Notes: a model not told the origin generated them from the sequence alone. A stretch of DNA of 64,000 nucleotides from Anaerolineaceae bacterium (GCA_016841365.1 JAENZI010000007.1:1-64000); one strand, 5' to 3'. Counted from the stretch's first letter, positions 25,001 to 32,496 are shown. Made by a program: numbers and translations.

Positions 25001-25774
25001 GATGGACATGATTGTGCCTAAATCTGATCCCAAATTTGTAAGAAAGCGTGTGAACTGTGTTTTATCCCTGCTCATCCGATTCAGCCCGACGTCGGTCCCA
25101 ACCCAAATCGTGCCATCTGAATCTTCATACAGGTCGAGGATCGTATTGCTGCTCAAACTTCTTGGGTCATCGGCATCATGCTGAAAATGATAAAATCCCT
25201 GGCTATCCGGGTCAAACAGGCTCAAGCCCTGGCGCGTCCCCACCCATAAATTGCCCCGCGAATCAACCAATAGGGATGTCACATGGTTATCCAGCAATGA
25301 AGCGAGGTCCGAGGGATCATGCTGATACGCCTTAAATGTCTTACTGTTGCGATCAAAACGGTTTAGCCCGCCAAAGTGAGTGCCTACCCAAAGCGTTCCA
25401 TCAGCAGTTTCGGCTAAAGCCGAGATCTGCGCATCGGAAAGCGTATCCGGTCGGTTAGGATCTGCTTTATAAACAACAAAATCGTATCCGTCGTAACGGT
25501 TCAACCCTTCCTGTGTGCCGAACCACAGATAGCCCAACGAATCCTGATAGATCGCCAGAACGCCGTTATCTGAGAGGCCCTGCTGCACACCTAAATGCTC
25601 AAAGCGCAGATAGCCAGAGCCTTCACCAACAGACGGCCACCCCTCCTGCAAATTATCGCGGCTATTCAACCCGGCAGGGCTGTTTGCCATGACCGGTTTG
25701 GCGAAACCACATATCAGCCCCGCCATAACCAAAACTGGCAATAAAATATGTTTCAAGCGTGACATCCAGACCAT
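22040..25774 (-). CDS. propeller sensor histidine kinase (Reg_prop, Y_Y_Y, GAF, HisKA_3)
   Basis: A 1244-residue membrane sensor kinase. A signal peptide (about 1-30) exports a sensor region made of some 13-14 two-component-regulator propeller repeats, each ending like LWVGT..GLNRFD, enough for two seven-bladed propellers. A Y_Y_Y domain (about 720-815) and one transmembrane helix (about 823-843) follow. The cytoplasmic part has a GAF domain (about 880-1035), a HisKA_3 dimerisation domain with phosphoacceptor His1055 in ARDLHDAVSQTLF, and an HATPase with DDGRGFD. The sensor layout resembles the hybrid two-component regulators of Bacteroides glycan loci, but here it feeds a separate LuxR regulator. 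The ligand is unknown. Confidence 0.94.
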   Translation of the reverse strand: MVWMSRLKHILLPVLVMAGLICGFAKPVMANSPAGLNSRDNLQEGWPSVGEGSGYLRFEHLGVQQGLSDNGVLAIYQDSLGYLWFGTQEGLNRYDGYDFVVYKADPNRPDTLSDAQISALAETADGTLWVGTHFGGLNRFDRNSKTFKAYQHDPSDLASLLDNHVTSLLVDSRGNLWVGTRQGLSLFDPDSQGFYHFQHDADDPRSLSSNTILDLYEDSDGTIWVGTDVGLNRMSRDKTQFTRFLTNLGSDLGTIMSITDDAENGLWLGTLDGLIHFIQVDHTYHIYRHDEENSNSISSNQIEVVFLDRDGALWIGFENQGVNLVTDFDKDSLSVICFSHQTYDPDSLTHDGVRVIFQDRGGLMWFGTDGGGVNKANPATRVFGFYQNEPGNINSPGGDNITALAYDTYSQSLWIGTGTSGLDRMDLATGSFVHYQHIPGDGYSLDDNEVILLHISPEGTLYVSTQDGGLEYYDPVINGFLSALPAVWEGEIRSRITAVSHDPSGALWVSQSTGELLRLDQDRDVIVRYDLNLSAPSGLGEDVITDIYIQDEVVWLGTENHGLVKFDPETSTFTILSADGTDKGPSHNSITHIYEDDSGAFWLGTAGGGLNRYDPETGEFIYITTQNGLPSNRVFGILEDDLGGLWLSTGNGLARYVPEEGTVTTYGVKDGLQGNTFNRNAFTKSQNDALFFGGVYGFNTFYPQEIRSNQHVPPLVITEVTLFNQVLAADISDCSAVLSLTHDQNFLSFEFAALDYTDPEQNQYAYRMMGLDEDFVYADGKRHADYPNLAWGEYTFQVIGANSDGVWNNQQVCLTIEIQPPFWGTWWFVGLLGILLAASVVVGYRWRVHRIEQQRQSLVLDVFERTEEIERRRQIASGLNEVVRLLNTNQPLEKSLDFIVKQSIGLTVASKAVIFERVGDLVEVRACYPDEETYTLDLNDSGSSSARCLLESTFLNRLLILSRLDPDTMKSDTKWEMVSGEYRTLLCTPLVVEDVVYGGLGLYYGEDRTFTPEEISLAHSLADQASLAIANQQLRAKAEESAVSAERNRLARDLHDAVSQTLFSTSLIAEVLPKIWEKDPEQGKSRLGELRQLTRGALGEMRTLLMELRPSALDDADPVQLFKHLTDAFTGRTGVPVTFQMDTDAECEIPGGVKHVFYRIAQEGLNNIFKHADASHVWLRFSSTPEALSLTISDDGRGFDQQVGSGGHFGLRFMQERAESISADLTVISQVGEGTTLRLVWRTG

Positions 25775-25853
25775 CCCAGATTACTTCAGAGCATTGCTTC
25801 AATTCTAATATAAAAGGAAGTGATCCCCAATTATTTCAAGCGTGACCGAGGTT

Positions 25854-25894
25854 AAAAAGATCGAACCGGAAGTGCACGATCTTCCGGTTCGATC
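25854..25894 (-). terminator. strong intrinsic terminator of small membrane gene
   Basis: GATCGAACCGGAAG (25859-25872) and CTTCCGGTTCGATC (25881-25894) form a perfect 14-bp stem with an 8-nt loop, followed on the minus strand by TTTTTAA. It lies 62 nt past the stop of the 62-aa gene and upstream of the kinase gene, isolating the two units. Confidence 0.85.
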
Positions 25895-25956
25895 AGAGGA
25901 GAAAATATGCGTTAAGGTTAAGCTATGCAAACTTTACCTTTTTGTTTAAACAGAAT

Positions 25957-26145
25957 TCAGTCATTCCCGCTGCCGATAGAAAAGCCCATCCCCGTCCCCA
26001 AGCCCAACAGGGCATAATAGAGACTTTGTCCGCTGAGTGAATACAACAACATCACCAACGGTACCATGAGCAGTGTTCCTATCAATGCACCGAATATTGC
26101 TTTTTTGTATTTATTTAAATTGCGGTTTTCAAAATTCTTTTGCAT
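25957..26145 (-). CDS. small two-helix membrane protein
   Basis: A 62-residue protein with a polar, basic N-terminus (NLNKYKK) and two hydrophobic segments at about 16-36 and 40-58, separated by SGQS. The second is glycine-rich (LLGLGTGMGFSIGSG), a glycine-zipper-like feature. The ribosome-binding site is weak. A strong intrinsic terminator follows, supporting a genuine transcription unit. No family is recognised. Confidence 0.58.
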   Translation of the reverse strand: MQKNFENRNLNKYKKAIFGALIGTLLMVPLVMLLYSLSGQSLYYALLGLGTGMGFSIGSGND

Positions 26146-26370
26146 ATCATCATTCGGTGTGATTTGGCAGCTAAATTCATTATTCTGTTAATCTGGTGAA
26201 ATTATCGTTGAGAACGCCCTGCGTGCCATCAGTCAGACGGGGTGTTCTGCACCTGGCCATCTGGCCAGGTATGACAAGTTATAGAATTAAAAGGGGGGAA
26301 AGGAAGAAAATAAAATTTTTGTTTTAAGAAATACGAATCATTGAACAGAGAAATTCCGTAGGTGCAGGGT

Positions 26371-26964
26371 TTACTTCTTGCGTTGAAACCTTGCCCAGGT
26401 TGCAGGCCGTCCGCCGCTGCTCTCCGGGCGTTTTTCACCGCTGTCTTCGCGCCACACCAGCGACATGATCTCTCCAAATCCAGCAAGATCTTCATCTGTG
26501 ATCCCATGATCGTGATCCGGTTCTGTTTTACGATGGGCATAGATCATGTAGGTGCCCCCGTGCTTCAACCTTTTAGTTAGCTTTTTACGGTAAATGTGCC
26601 TTTCAGCCTGCGTCAGACCGTGGAAACAGCCCATATCCAGAACAAAATCAAAAGGTGCCTCAAAATGATAATCTCCTGTGACGGTGCCATTGATCACCCG
26701 CCCAACATAACCCGCCTCCCTCAATTTGCGCCGTGACCGCCAAACTGAAAGCCAGGCCAGGTCAATCCCCGCCACATCCCAGCCGTATTCGGCCATCGTC
26801 AACAGGTTTGTTCCCGTACCGCACCCCAGATCCAACGCCCTGCCTGGTTGTGAGGCCGCAAGAAAATCAAACAACTCTAGCGGCGTGATACCCGTATCCC
26901 AGGGCGGTTTACCCAAATAGAAAAGGTTAAATCTCAGCCATCGGCGAACTTTTTCTAACATCAT
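26371..26964 (-). CDS. class I SAM-dependent methyltransferase
   Basis: A 197-residue class I methyltransferase. Motif I is ALDLGCGTGTNLL (SAM-binding), followed by the acidic loop WDVAGIDLAWLSVWRSR, and motif II as FDFVLDMGCFHGL. The layout resembles TehB/thiopurine-type small-molecule methyltransferases, but the substrate is not evident. It begins 5 nt after the stop of the upstream lipoprotein gene and is co-transcribed with it. The following 225 nt hold a perfect 8-bp stem (26251-26270, ATCT loop) without a T-tract. Confidence 0.87.
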   Translation of the reverse strand: MMLEKVRRWLRFNLFYLGKPPWDTGITPLELFDFLAASQPGRALDLGCGTGTNLLTMAEYGWDVAGIDLAWLSVWRSRRKLREAGYVGRVINGTVTGDYHFEAPFDFVLDMGCFHGLTQAERHIYRKKLTKRLKHGGTYMIYAHRKTEPDHDHGITDEDLAGFGEIMSLVWREDSGEKRPESSGGRPATWARFQRKK

Positions 26965-26969
26965 CTGGC

Positions 26970-27716
26970 CTACTGGAGCGAAAATCCCTCAAGCTCAGAA
27001 CGATAGCCATAAACAGGATCAAAACTGATGTATTCGCGATAGACAAATCCTACACCCTCACAAAAAGTCCCTTCATAAACAATGGTATCCACTTCAGTAT
27101 CAATGTTGTAAAAAGTGTACATCTCTCCAGTGATGGTCAACTCCTGCTGATACGGCTCAGATGCCGTTCGGGATCCATTCCGTCCGGGTTCATCCAGAGC
27201 GCGTAATTCTGGATTCGGATACCAGACATCTCCGCTTTCAGGGAAGGGGATGATCAACTCCAGCCATGCATCATCAAGATCGATATTCTCAAGCGACTCT
27301 ACCCGGTAGATCTTGGAACCATCCACCAGGTAATGAAAAATGCCAGTTTCCGGTATGCTAATAAAATCCTGCGGCGGATCGCCTTCAAGCAACTCGTTAG
27401 TCCGCTCTAACACTGCGACGTAAAACCCATCCATCATCTGAACGTCCACCACGGTTTCGACCACCCGCCAGATCACTTCTCTTTCCTGATCATAGCCTAA
27501 GAATGTATAAATCCATGTACTGCCCAGCCTTAACGGGTAAATCTGCAGTGTAGCCTCTGTTTCAGCAGATAAGGGTTCACTCAATGTTGGTATGGCACCA
27601 GGTTCCGCTGCTTCTGGCAGCCCACCAACCGGTGTCGGCGTACGGCTGATCGCATTGCAGGCGCTCATGAAAGTGAGTATCAAGAATATCCATGTGAATT
27701 CCGCTAATTTTTTCAT
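26970..27716 (-). CDS. lipoprotein of unknown function
   Basis: A 248-residue lipoprotein with signal peptide and lipobox MSAC (Cys20), a Pro/Glu-rich linker to about residue 50 and a beta-rich domain. The domain start, YPLRLGSTWIYTFLGYDQ, recalls a widespread type of secreted domain in which a G-x-x-W-x-Y motif opens the fold. No catalytic motif is seen. The ATG at 27716 has AAGGA 7 nt upstream; the 32 extra in-frame codons to 27812 have no signal-peptide character and are rejected. Confidence 0.8.
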   Translation of the reverse strand: MKKLAEFTWIFLILTFMSACNAISRTPTPVGGLPEAAEPGAIPTLSEPLSAETEATLQIYPLRLGSTWIYTFLGYDQEREVIWRVVETVVDVQMMDGFYVAVLERTNELLEGDPPQDFISIPETGIFHYLVDGSKIYRVESLENIDLDDAWLELIIPFPESGDVWYPNPELRALDEPGRNGSRTASEPYQQELTITGEMYTFYNIDTEVDTIVYEGTFCEGVGFVYREYISFDPVYGYRSELEGFSLQ

Positions 27717-27829
27717 AATCCGTTCCTTGAAGGTTGAATTAAGTATACCCAGAACGCCAGATTGGCGTTCGAGAGGAATGATCAGGTGGGGATCTCTGGA
27801 TGATGACACCATACGGCTATGACTGGTTT

Positions 27830-27857
27830 TTGAGAATTTATCTAATAAAGGTAAAAT
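27830..27857 (+). promoter_or_regulatory. candidate sigma70-type promoter of aldo/keto reductase
   Basis: TTGAGA (27830-27835) and TAAAAT (27852-27857) are separated by 16 nt. The predicted start is near 27864, about 30 nt before the aldo/keto reductase ATG. Confidence 0.5.
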
Positions 27858-27893
27858 TAGATTGTGTGATTAACGAACGATGAAAGGAATCAA

Positions 27894-28730
27894 ATGAAGA
27901 AAACACGCCAATCAACGATAAAACTAAACGACGGCGTTGAAATCCCGTATCTGGGTTTGGGCACATGGCAAGCGCGCGGCAAAGAATGTGTGCAAGCCGT
28001 ACAATTTGCGCTGAACCACGGCTATTCGATGATCGACACCGCACAGGGCTATCACAACGAACGCCAGGTCGGTGAAGGATGGAAAGCCAGCGGTCACAAC
28101 CGGGAGGATATCTTTATCACCACCAAGATCGATAATTCAAACCAGGGCTATAAAAGCACACAGCGATCCTTAGAAAAAAGCCTCAAGGACCTGCAAACCG
28201 AGTATGCTGACCTGACTCTGATCCACTGGCCCGATATCAGGGATTTCTCCCGTTCAGTCGAGACCTGGCAGGCACTGATCGACCTGAAAGAAAAAGGCCT
28301 CACTCGCAGCATTGGTGTTAGCAACTTTACCATTCATTTGCTCAATGACCTGCTGAGTGAGATCAATGTCATGCCCTCCGTTAACCAGGTGGAATTTCAC
28401 ACCTTCCTTTACCAGAAGGAACTTTTGGAATACTGCCGTGAGAAGAACATTCAAATTGAAGCCTACAGCCCAATTGCCAGGGCGAAGTTTTTCGATAATG
28501 AAACCATCCAAAGCGTGGCAGGCAAACACGAAAAAACTCCCGCGCAGGTGATGTTAGCCTGGTGCGTGAATCATGACCTGGTTGTAATCCCCAAGTCCAC
28601 CAATCAGGGGCGGATCCAGGAAAATGCAGATATTTTCTTTGAATTGGATGATGAAGACATGCAGGCGCTGGATCAGGTTGGGCCAGAGACACGCCTGGTT
28701 AATGGCGCCTGGGCGCCGCCGACCTGGTAA
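27894..28730 (+). CDS. aldo/keto reductase
   Basis: A 278-residue aldo/keto reductase, a cytoplasmic NADPH-dependent TIM barrel that reduces aldehydes or ketones. The complete catalytic tetrad is present: Asp48, Tyr53, Lys78 and His111 (in LIHWP). The cofactor-binding segment VVIPKSTNQGRIQEN is near the C-terminus. It most resembles the 2,5-diketo-D-gluconate reductase-like branch. AAAGGA precedes the ATG. It is monocistronic, with a promoter and a terminator visible. Confidence 0.94.
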   Translation: MKKTRQSTIKLNDGVEIPYLGLGTWQARGKECVQAVQFALNHGYSMIDTAQGYHNERQVGEGWKASGHNREDIFITTKIDNSNQGYKSTQRSLEKSLKDLQTEYADLTLIHWPDIRDFSRSVETWQALIDLKEKGLTRSIGVSNFTIHLLNDLLSEINVMPSVNQVEFHTFLYQKELLEYCREKNIQIEAYSPIARAKFFDNETIQSVAGKHEKTPAQVMLAWCVNHDLVVIPKSTNQGRIQENADIFFELDDEDMQALDQVGPETRLVNGAWAPPTW

Positions 28731-28758
28731 TTAAACCAACAGATAAACCAAACCAGAC

Positions 28759-28786
28759 AAAAACAGGCCGTGATTTTCACGGCCTG
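28759..28786. terminator. bidirectional terminator
   Basis: CAGGCCGTGA and TCACGGCCTG form a 10-bp stem with a TTT loop between the convergent aldo/keto reductase and SWIM genes. The minus strand has TTTTT directly after the stem; on the plus strand TTTT occurs 5 nt beyond it. Confidence 0.82.
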
Positions 28787-28818
28787 GTGCGTTTTAAAGT
28801 GATCGGAACAAAACGACG

Positions 28819-29061
28819 TCAGTCGACCCGGGCAATTTTAACCATGCCTTCAAGGATCGTCTCCAGCGCCATCGTATGACTGCAGCGACCGCGGGTCTGG
28901 AAGAAGTCGCAGTTGCAATGCCAGATACCCTCGTTATAAGTGACAGTATGGTCATTGTTCTCACCTTCAAAGGTGACTTCAAACTGCTTGAATTCTATCC
29001 GATCCCGCTCCTCAGCATATCGTTTGGCTTTTTCAATTTTGCCGATCAATCCGTAGTCCAT
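28819..29061 (-). CDS. stand-alone SWIM zinc-finger protein
   Basis: An 80-residue protein that is little more than a SWIM zinc finger. The ligands are Cys49, Cys51, Cys60 and His62 (CNC...RCSH), in a CxCx8CxH arrangement, preceded by about 45 residues with a beta-hairpin (FKQFEVTFEGENNDHTVTYN). SWIM domains bind DNA or partner proteins and normally occur in larger proteins such as SWI2/SNF2 ATPases, MuDR transposases or Shu complex proteins. Here no partner domain is fused, and the neighbouring genes do not point to a function. Confidence 0.82.
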   Translation of the reverse strand: MDYGLIGKIEKAKRYAEERDRIEFKQFEVTFEGENNDHTVTYNEGIWHCNCDFFQTRGRCSHTMALETILEGMVKIARVD

Positions 29062-29092
29062 GTCGCACTTTTCCTTTCTATAGGGGAGATAT

Positions 29093-29127
29093 AAAAAAGA
29101 GCACGCGCGGGGCCTTCCCGGCGTGCT
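29093..29127 (-). terminator. intrinsic terminator of GNAT gene
   Basis: AGCACGC (29100-29106) and GCGTGCT (29121-29127) form the outer stem with extra G/C pairing inside. On the minus strand it is followed by CTTTTTT. It lies 93 nt after the acetyltransferase stop and 32 nt before the SWIM gene. Confidence 0.72.
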
Positions 29128-29219
29128 AAAGATTCCAAATTTTTCGTCTCAATCGTCCCATTTACACCTTTTTTCAGAACGCTTTATTAACTTGAGTATA
29201 AACCCGCTCAACAGTAAAG

Positions 29220-29702
29220 TCAACGTCTCTTTTCAAACACCAGGGCAGCCTCACCGCCTGTGTAGTATCTTTCCCAGCGGTCTACCAACTGATACCCCGC
29301 CGTCTGGTATAACCCGATCGCAGCATGGTTTGACTCGCGCACGCTCAATCGGATGGCAGGCATTCCCAGTGCATCCTCACACCGTTCAAGCAATGCCAGC
29401 GCAATCCCTTTCCGCCTGAAATCTGGCAAAACAGCCAATGTCGTCACCCACCCCCGCTGATTGGCTGGCTTTTTTTCTCCGCCGATAAACCCGATCATGT
29501 GCTCCCCAATCACCGCCTTCAAACGCACATACCCGGGCAGAGTCAGGATGCCAATCAGGTCCCAAAACGGCCAATGGTCATTCGGCGTAAAGCATGCCTT
29601 TTCAAGGGTGTTCAACTGCGCATAATCCCGCCAATTCGCAATTTGAATGGACCAATTAGAGCCGGATTGCTTCGGGGTGATAGAATGATTCCTTTCTTGC
29701 AT
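29220..29702 (-). CDS. GNAT-family acetyltransferase (RimI-like)
   Basis: A 160-residue GNAT protein. Motif A is LAVLPDFRRKGIALALLERC (acetyl-CoA binding, R-x-x-G-x-A), followed by SVRESNHAAIGLYQTAGY, the RimI-type motif B with the Tyr near the active site. The likely function is acetylation of a protein N-terminus or small amine; the substrate is unknown. The ATG at 29702 is used; a TTG at 29717 is an alternative, and neither has an ideal ribosome-binding site. Confidence 0.87.
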   Translation of the reverse strand: MQERNHSITPKQSGSNWSIQIANWRDYAQLNTLEKACFTPNDHWPFWDLIGILTLPGYVRLKAVIGEHMIGFIGGEKKPANQRGWVTTLAVLPDFRRKGIALALLERCEDALGMPAIRLSVRESNHAAIGLYQTAGYQLVDRWERYYTGGEAALVFEKRR

Positions 29703-29857
29703 ACCTTCCCTGACCAATGATCTAACCTGATATAAATGGGTTTGATGTCTCCATTATACCTGCCCATCCTCCAGAATTTTCAGCAGACCTGCAGTGATAA
29801 GATAAAAGCAAGTAAAATAATAGAAAGTTCACGAAAGGACTCGACAGCAGGCTGACC

Positions 29858-30712
29858 ATGAAAATTAAAATCGCTCTGGCACAATTCAACACCAGGCTTG
29901 GCGACGTTAAAGCCAATCTAGAAAAACATATGGAACGGATTGATGCAGCCCGCAAGCAGGGCGCAGATCTGATCATCTTCCCCGAACTTTCGCTGACGGG
30001 GTATGCCCTGCAAGATCTGGCAGTGACCTCGGCACTCCGGCCGCATCAGGAAGACCCGGTCTACAATGAACTTTTGCACGCCAGCAAGGATATCGACCTG
30101 ATGGTGGGGTTTGTGCACGAAGACCGCCGCCACCGGTTCTATATTGCCTCCGCTTATCTTTCAGGCGGAAAAACGCTTCACATTCATGATAAAGTCTACC
30201 TGCCCACCTACGGCATGTTTGATGAGAGCCGCTTTTTCGCCTGGGGAGATTCGGTGAAGGCATTTGACACCCGCTTTGGCAGGGTGGGCATGCTGATCTG
30301 CGAGGATTTCTGGCACGCGTCCCTCCCCTACCTGCTGTGGCTGGATGGCGCAGACATCCTGCTGTTTGCCTCAGCATCACCGGGGCGCGGCTTGCATGAA
30401 AGCCCGCGCCTGAGCAGCTCGGAGTGGGTGGAGCACACCAACCGGGCATACGCCGGCTTGTTTACCGTATTTGTCGCCCACACCAACCGTGTGGGATATG
30501 AGGATGGACTCAATTTTTGGGGCGGCTCAACCATATTTGACCCCGATGGCAACCTGGTCGTGCGGGCACCGGATTTTGAAACCTCACTGTGCATCGGCGA
30601 AATTGACCTGAACCAGCTTTACCGCACCCGCACCCGGCTGCCCATTCTGCGGGATGAGCGCACAACCCTGGTGCAAAATGAACTGGAAAGGATTTTAAAT
30701 ATCCATGATTGA
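29858..30712 (+). CDS. nitrilase-family amidase, probable glutaminase half of NAD synthetase
   Basis: A 284-residue carbon-nitrogen hydrolase with the Glu-Lys-Cys triad: Glu43 (IIFPELSLTGY), Lys112 (HDKVYLPTYGMFDE) and Cys148 (GMLICEDFWH). The segments QDLAV and LPTYGMFDE are typical of the glutaminase domain of glutamine-dependent NAD synthetases. The gene overlaps nadE by 8 nt. The simplest reading is that this protein hydrolyses glutamine and delivers ammonia to the separate NadE protein, as a split version of the fused bacterial enzyme. Confidence 0.88.
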   Translation: MKIKIALAQFNTRLGDVKANLEKHMERIDAARKQGADLIIFPELSLTGYALQDLAVTSALRPHQEDPVYNELLHASKDIDLMVGFVHEDRRHRFYIASAYLSGGKTLHIHDKVYLPTYGMFDESRFFAWGDSVKAFDTRFGRVGMLICEDFWHASLPYLLWLDGADILLFASASPGRGLHESPRLSSSEWVEHTNRAYAGLFTVFVAHTNRVGYEDGLNFWGGSTIFDPDGNLVVRAPDFETSLCIGEIDLNQLYRTRTRLPILRDERTTLVQNELERILNIHD

Positions 30713-31526
30713 CCTAAAAATCAACACCACCCTGGCTGAAAAAATCCTGACCGGTTTCATCAAAACAGAGCTGAATAGGGTTGGCTTCAACAAGACATTG
30801 ATGGGTCTTTCAGGCGGGCTCGATTCTGCCGTCAGCCTGTATCTCTCCGCCAAAGCCCTCGGCCCTGAGAACGTTCTAGCAGTGCGCATGCCGTACAAAA
30901 CCTCACCTCAAGAAACCTTGGATGATGCACAACTGATGATCGACGATCTGGGTGTCCAATCCATGACGGTTGAGATCACTGATATGGTTGACCCATTGAT
31001 ACATTATTACGACGATATGGACAAACGCCGCGCCGGCAATATCATGGCGCGCATGCGGATGATCGTGCTTTACGATCAATCCGTGCCATTTAACGGGCTG
31101 GTAATGGGCACCAGCAACAAAAGCGAGATGCTTTTAGGCTACTCAACCGTTTTCGGCGATTCCGCCGCTGCACTGCAGCCCATCGGCGACCTGTACAAAA
31201 CCCAGGTGCGCCAGCTTGCCCGGGCAATTGGCGTCCCCGAGAAGATCATCCAAAAAGCGCCCTCAGCGGACCTGTGGGCAGGGCAGACGGACGAAGGCGA
31301 ACTGGGTTTCACCTACGAGGCAGTCGACAAGCTGCTTTACCTGCTGGTTGACCAGCGCTATCCCCCGGAATCTTGCGTGGAAGAGGGGTTTGACCCCGAC
31401 TTCATCGAAAAAGTGATGCGCCGGATGCGCCAGAACCACTTCAAACGCATCATGCCGCCCATCGCCAAACTCTCACAGCGTACCATCGGGTATGACTTCT
31501 TATACCTGCGCGATTGGGGCACATGA
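30705..31526 (+). CDS. nadE: NAD+ synthase
   Basis: A 273-residue NAD synthetase that amidates nicotinic acid adenine dinucleotide to NAD. The PP-loop SGGLDSA is at 36-42, and the conserved MGTSNKSEMLLGYSTVFGD segment follows. Length equals that of ammonia-dependent, single-domain NadE, but the overlapping upstream gene encodes a nitrilase-type amidase, so ammonia is probably supplied from glutamine. No autonomous ribosome-binding site is obvious because the start lies within the upstream reading frame. Confidence 0.95.
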   Translation: MIDLKINTTLAEKILTGFIKTELNRVGFNKTLMGLSGGLDSAVSLYLSAKALGPENVLAVRMPYKTSPQETLDDAQLMIDDLGVQSMTVEITDMVDPLIHYYDDMDKRRAGNIMARMRMIVLYDQSVPFNGLVMGTSNKSEMLLGYSTVFGDSAAALQPIGDLYKTQVRQLARAIGVPEKIIQKAPSADLWAGQTDEGELGFTYEAVDKLLYLLVDQRYPPESCVEEGFDPDFIEKVMRRMRQNHFKRIMPPIAKLSQRTIGYDFLYLRDWGT

Positions 31527-31601
31527 AACGGTGGGATGCCTCCGAGATGTGCCTCCTCTATACCTAAAGGTGTTCCTCATTAGGCTAAGGAAAATCTGGT
31601 T

Positions 31602-31632
31602 TGTCACTGCGAGCAAAGCGTGGCAGTCTCGC
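31602..31632. repeat. remnant of TCATTGCGAG-type intergenic repeat
   Basis: The stretch GTCACTGCGAGCAAAGCG followed by TGGCAGTCTCG resembles the widespread bacterial intergenic repeat whose usual form is TCATTGCGAGC...GCAATCTC. The two halves (ACTGCGAG and a GCAGTCTC-type half) suit a short inverted-repeat element. Only one diverged copy is seen in this window. Confidence 0.45.
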
Positions 31633-31707
31633 GGAAAGCATTTGTTTTGTAATTGAGTAGGGTTATAGATCAATATTCGAATGGCTCATAAATTCCAAAA
31701 TCGTAGA

Positions 31708-31730
31708 GTGCGGTCCGAATTTGACCGCAC
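31708..31730. repeat. hairpin GTGCGGTC/GACCGCAC
   Basis: An 8-bp perfect stem with a 7-nt loop (CGAATTT) in the 289-nt gap between nadE and rnhB. It is followed on the plus strand by a T-rich stretch (GTTTGTTGTT), so it might terminate nadE from about 180 nt away, or be a repeat copy. Confidence 0.45.
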
Positions 31731-31815
31731 CGTTTGTTGTTAATTAGTCCTCATTAAATTTATCAGACAGATTTCAACCATTTTAGACTAACATGGCGTG
31801 GGAACCCACACGCGC

Positions 31816-32496
31816 CTACGCTCCCGGCGGGAAGAGGGAAAAATAATCTCTTACTGGCGCAAAGGTGCAGCGGTGCTGGTCGCAAGGTCCAAGTTCGCCG
31901 ATTGCCTTGCGATGCCTCTCAGTCGCATAACCCTTATTTTGCGCAAAACCATATCCCGGGAATTCTCCATCCATCTGCACCAGCAGGGCATCCCGTGCGG
32001 TTTTCGCCAGCACAGAAGCCGCTGCAATTGAGAGCGACCTTGCATCCCCCTTGACCAGCGGCGTCTGTTCGATTTTGATATCCGGCAAGGTAATAAAATC
32101 CACCAGCAAATGTTCTACAACGCAGTTCAACTTCTCAACGGCGCGTGCGGCAGCCAGGCAAGTCGCCGGCAGAATGCCGATCCGGTCAATCTCGTGTGCA
32201 TCGGCAAACCCCACCCCCCATGCGACCGCCACCGCTTTAATTGTTTTCGCCCACACCTCACGCGCCTGGGGCGTCATCTCCTTCGAGTCTCGCACACCTG
32301 CTAAACGATCTTCCAGGTCATCAACGTCGGACGGCAAAATCACCGCGCCTGCCGCCACTGGCCCAGCCAGTGCACCGCGCCCAGCCTCATCCACACCTGC
32401 GATAAGGCACAAGCCCTGCCCCCACAATTCACGCTCAAATATCAAATTTGGATGTTCAGGTATTAGAGATCTGTCGAACTTCCATTTAGGGCTCAT
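31816..32496 (-). CDS. rnhB: ribonuclease HII
   Basis: A 226-residue RNase HII, removing RNA from RNA-DNA hybrids including single misinserted ribonucleotides. The catalytic acidic pair Asp36-Glu37 is in AGVDEAGRGALAGP; RDSKEMTPQARE, the later aspartate in HLLVDF and GDARSLSIAAASVLAK complete the family pattern. It overlaps the upstream glycosyltransferase gene by 11 nt. Immediately after the stop, CGTGTGGG/CCCACG forms a hairpin without a T-tract. Confidence 0.96.
   Translation of the reverse strand: MSPKWKFDRSLIPEHPNLIFERELWGQGLCLIAGVDEAGRGALAGPVAAGAVILPSDVDDLEDRLAGVRDSKEMTPQAREVWAKTIKAVAVAWGVGFADAHEIDRIGILPATCLAAARAVEKLNCVVEHLLVDFITLPDIKIEQTPLVKGDARSLSIAAASVLAKTARDALLVQMDGEFPGYGFAQNKGYATERHRKAIGELGPCDQHRCTFAPVRDYFSLFPPGA

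Noticed and set aside
26251-26270. Perfect 8-bp hairpin ACCTGGCC/GGCCAGGT as a terminator of the methyltransferase gene
   Set aside because: No T-tract follows on either strand, and the distance from the stop codon is about 100 nt; left as an unexplained stem.
31708-31730. Resemblance to the paired Haemophilus DNA-uptake sequence terminator
   Set aside because: The core AAGTGCGGT is matched only 8 of 9 on one arm and worse on the other, and no other copies were noticed. A chance or unrelated hairpin is more likely.
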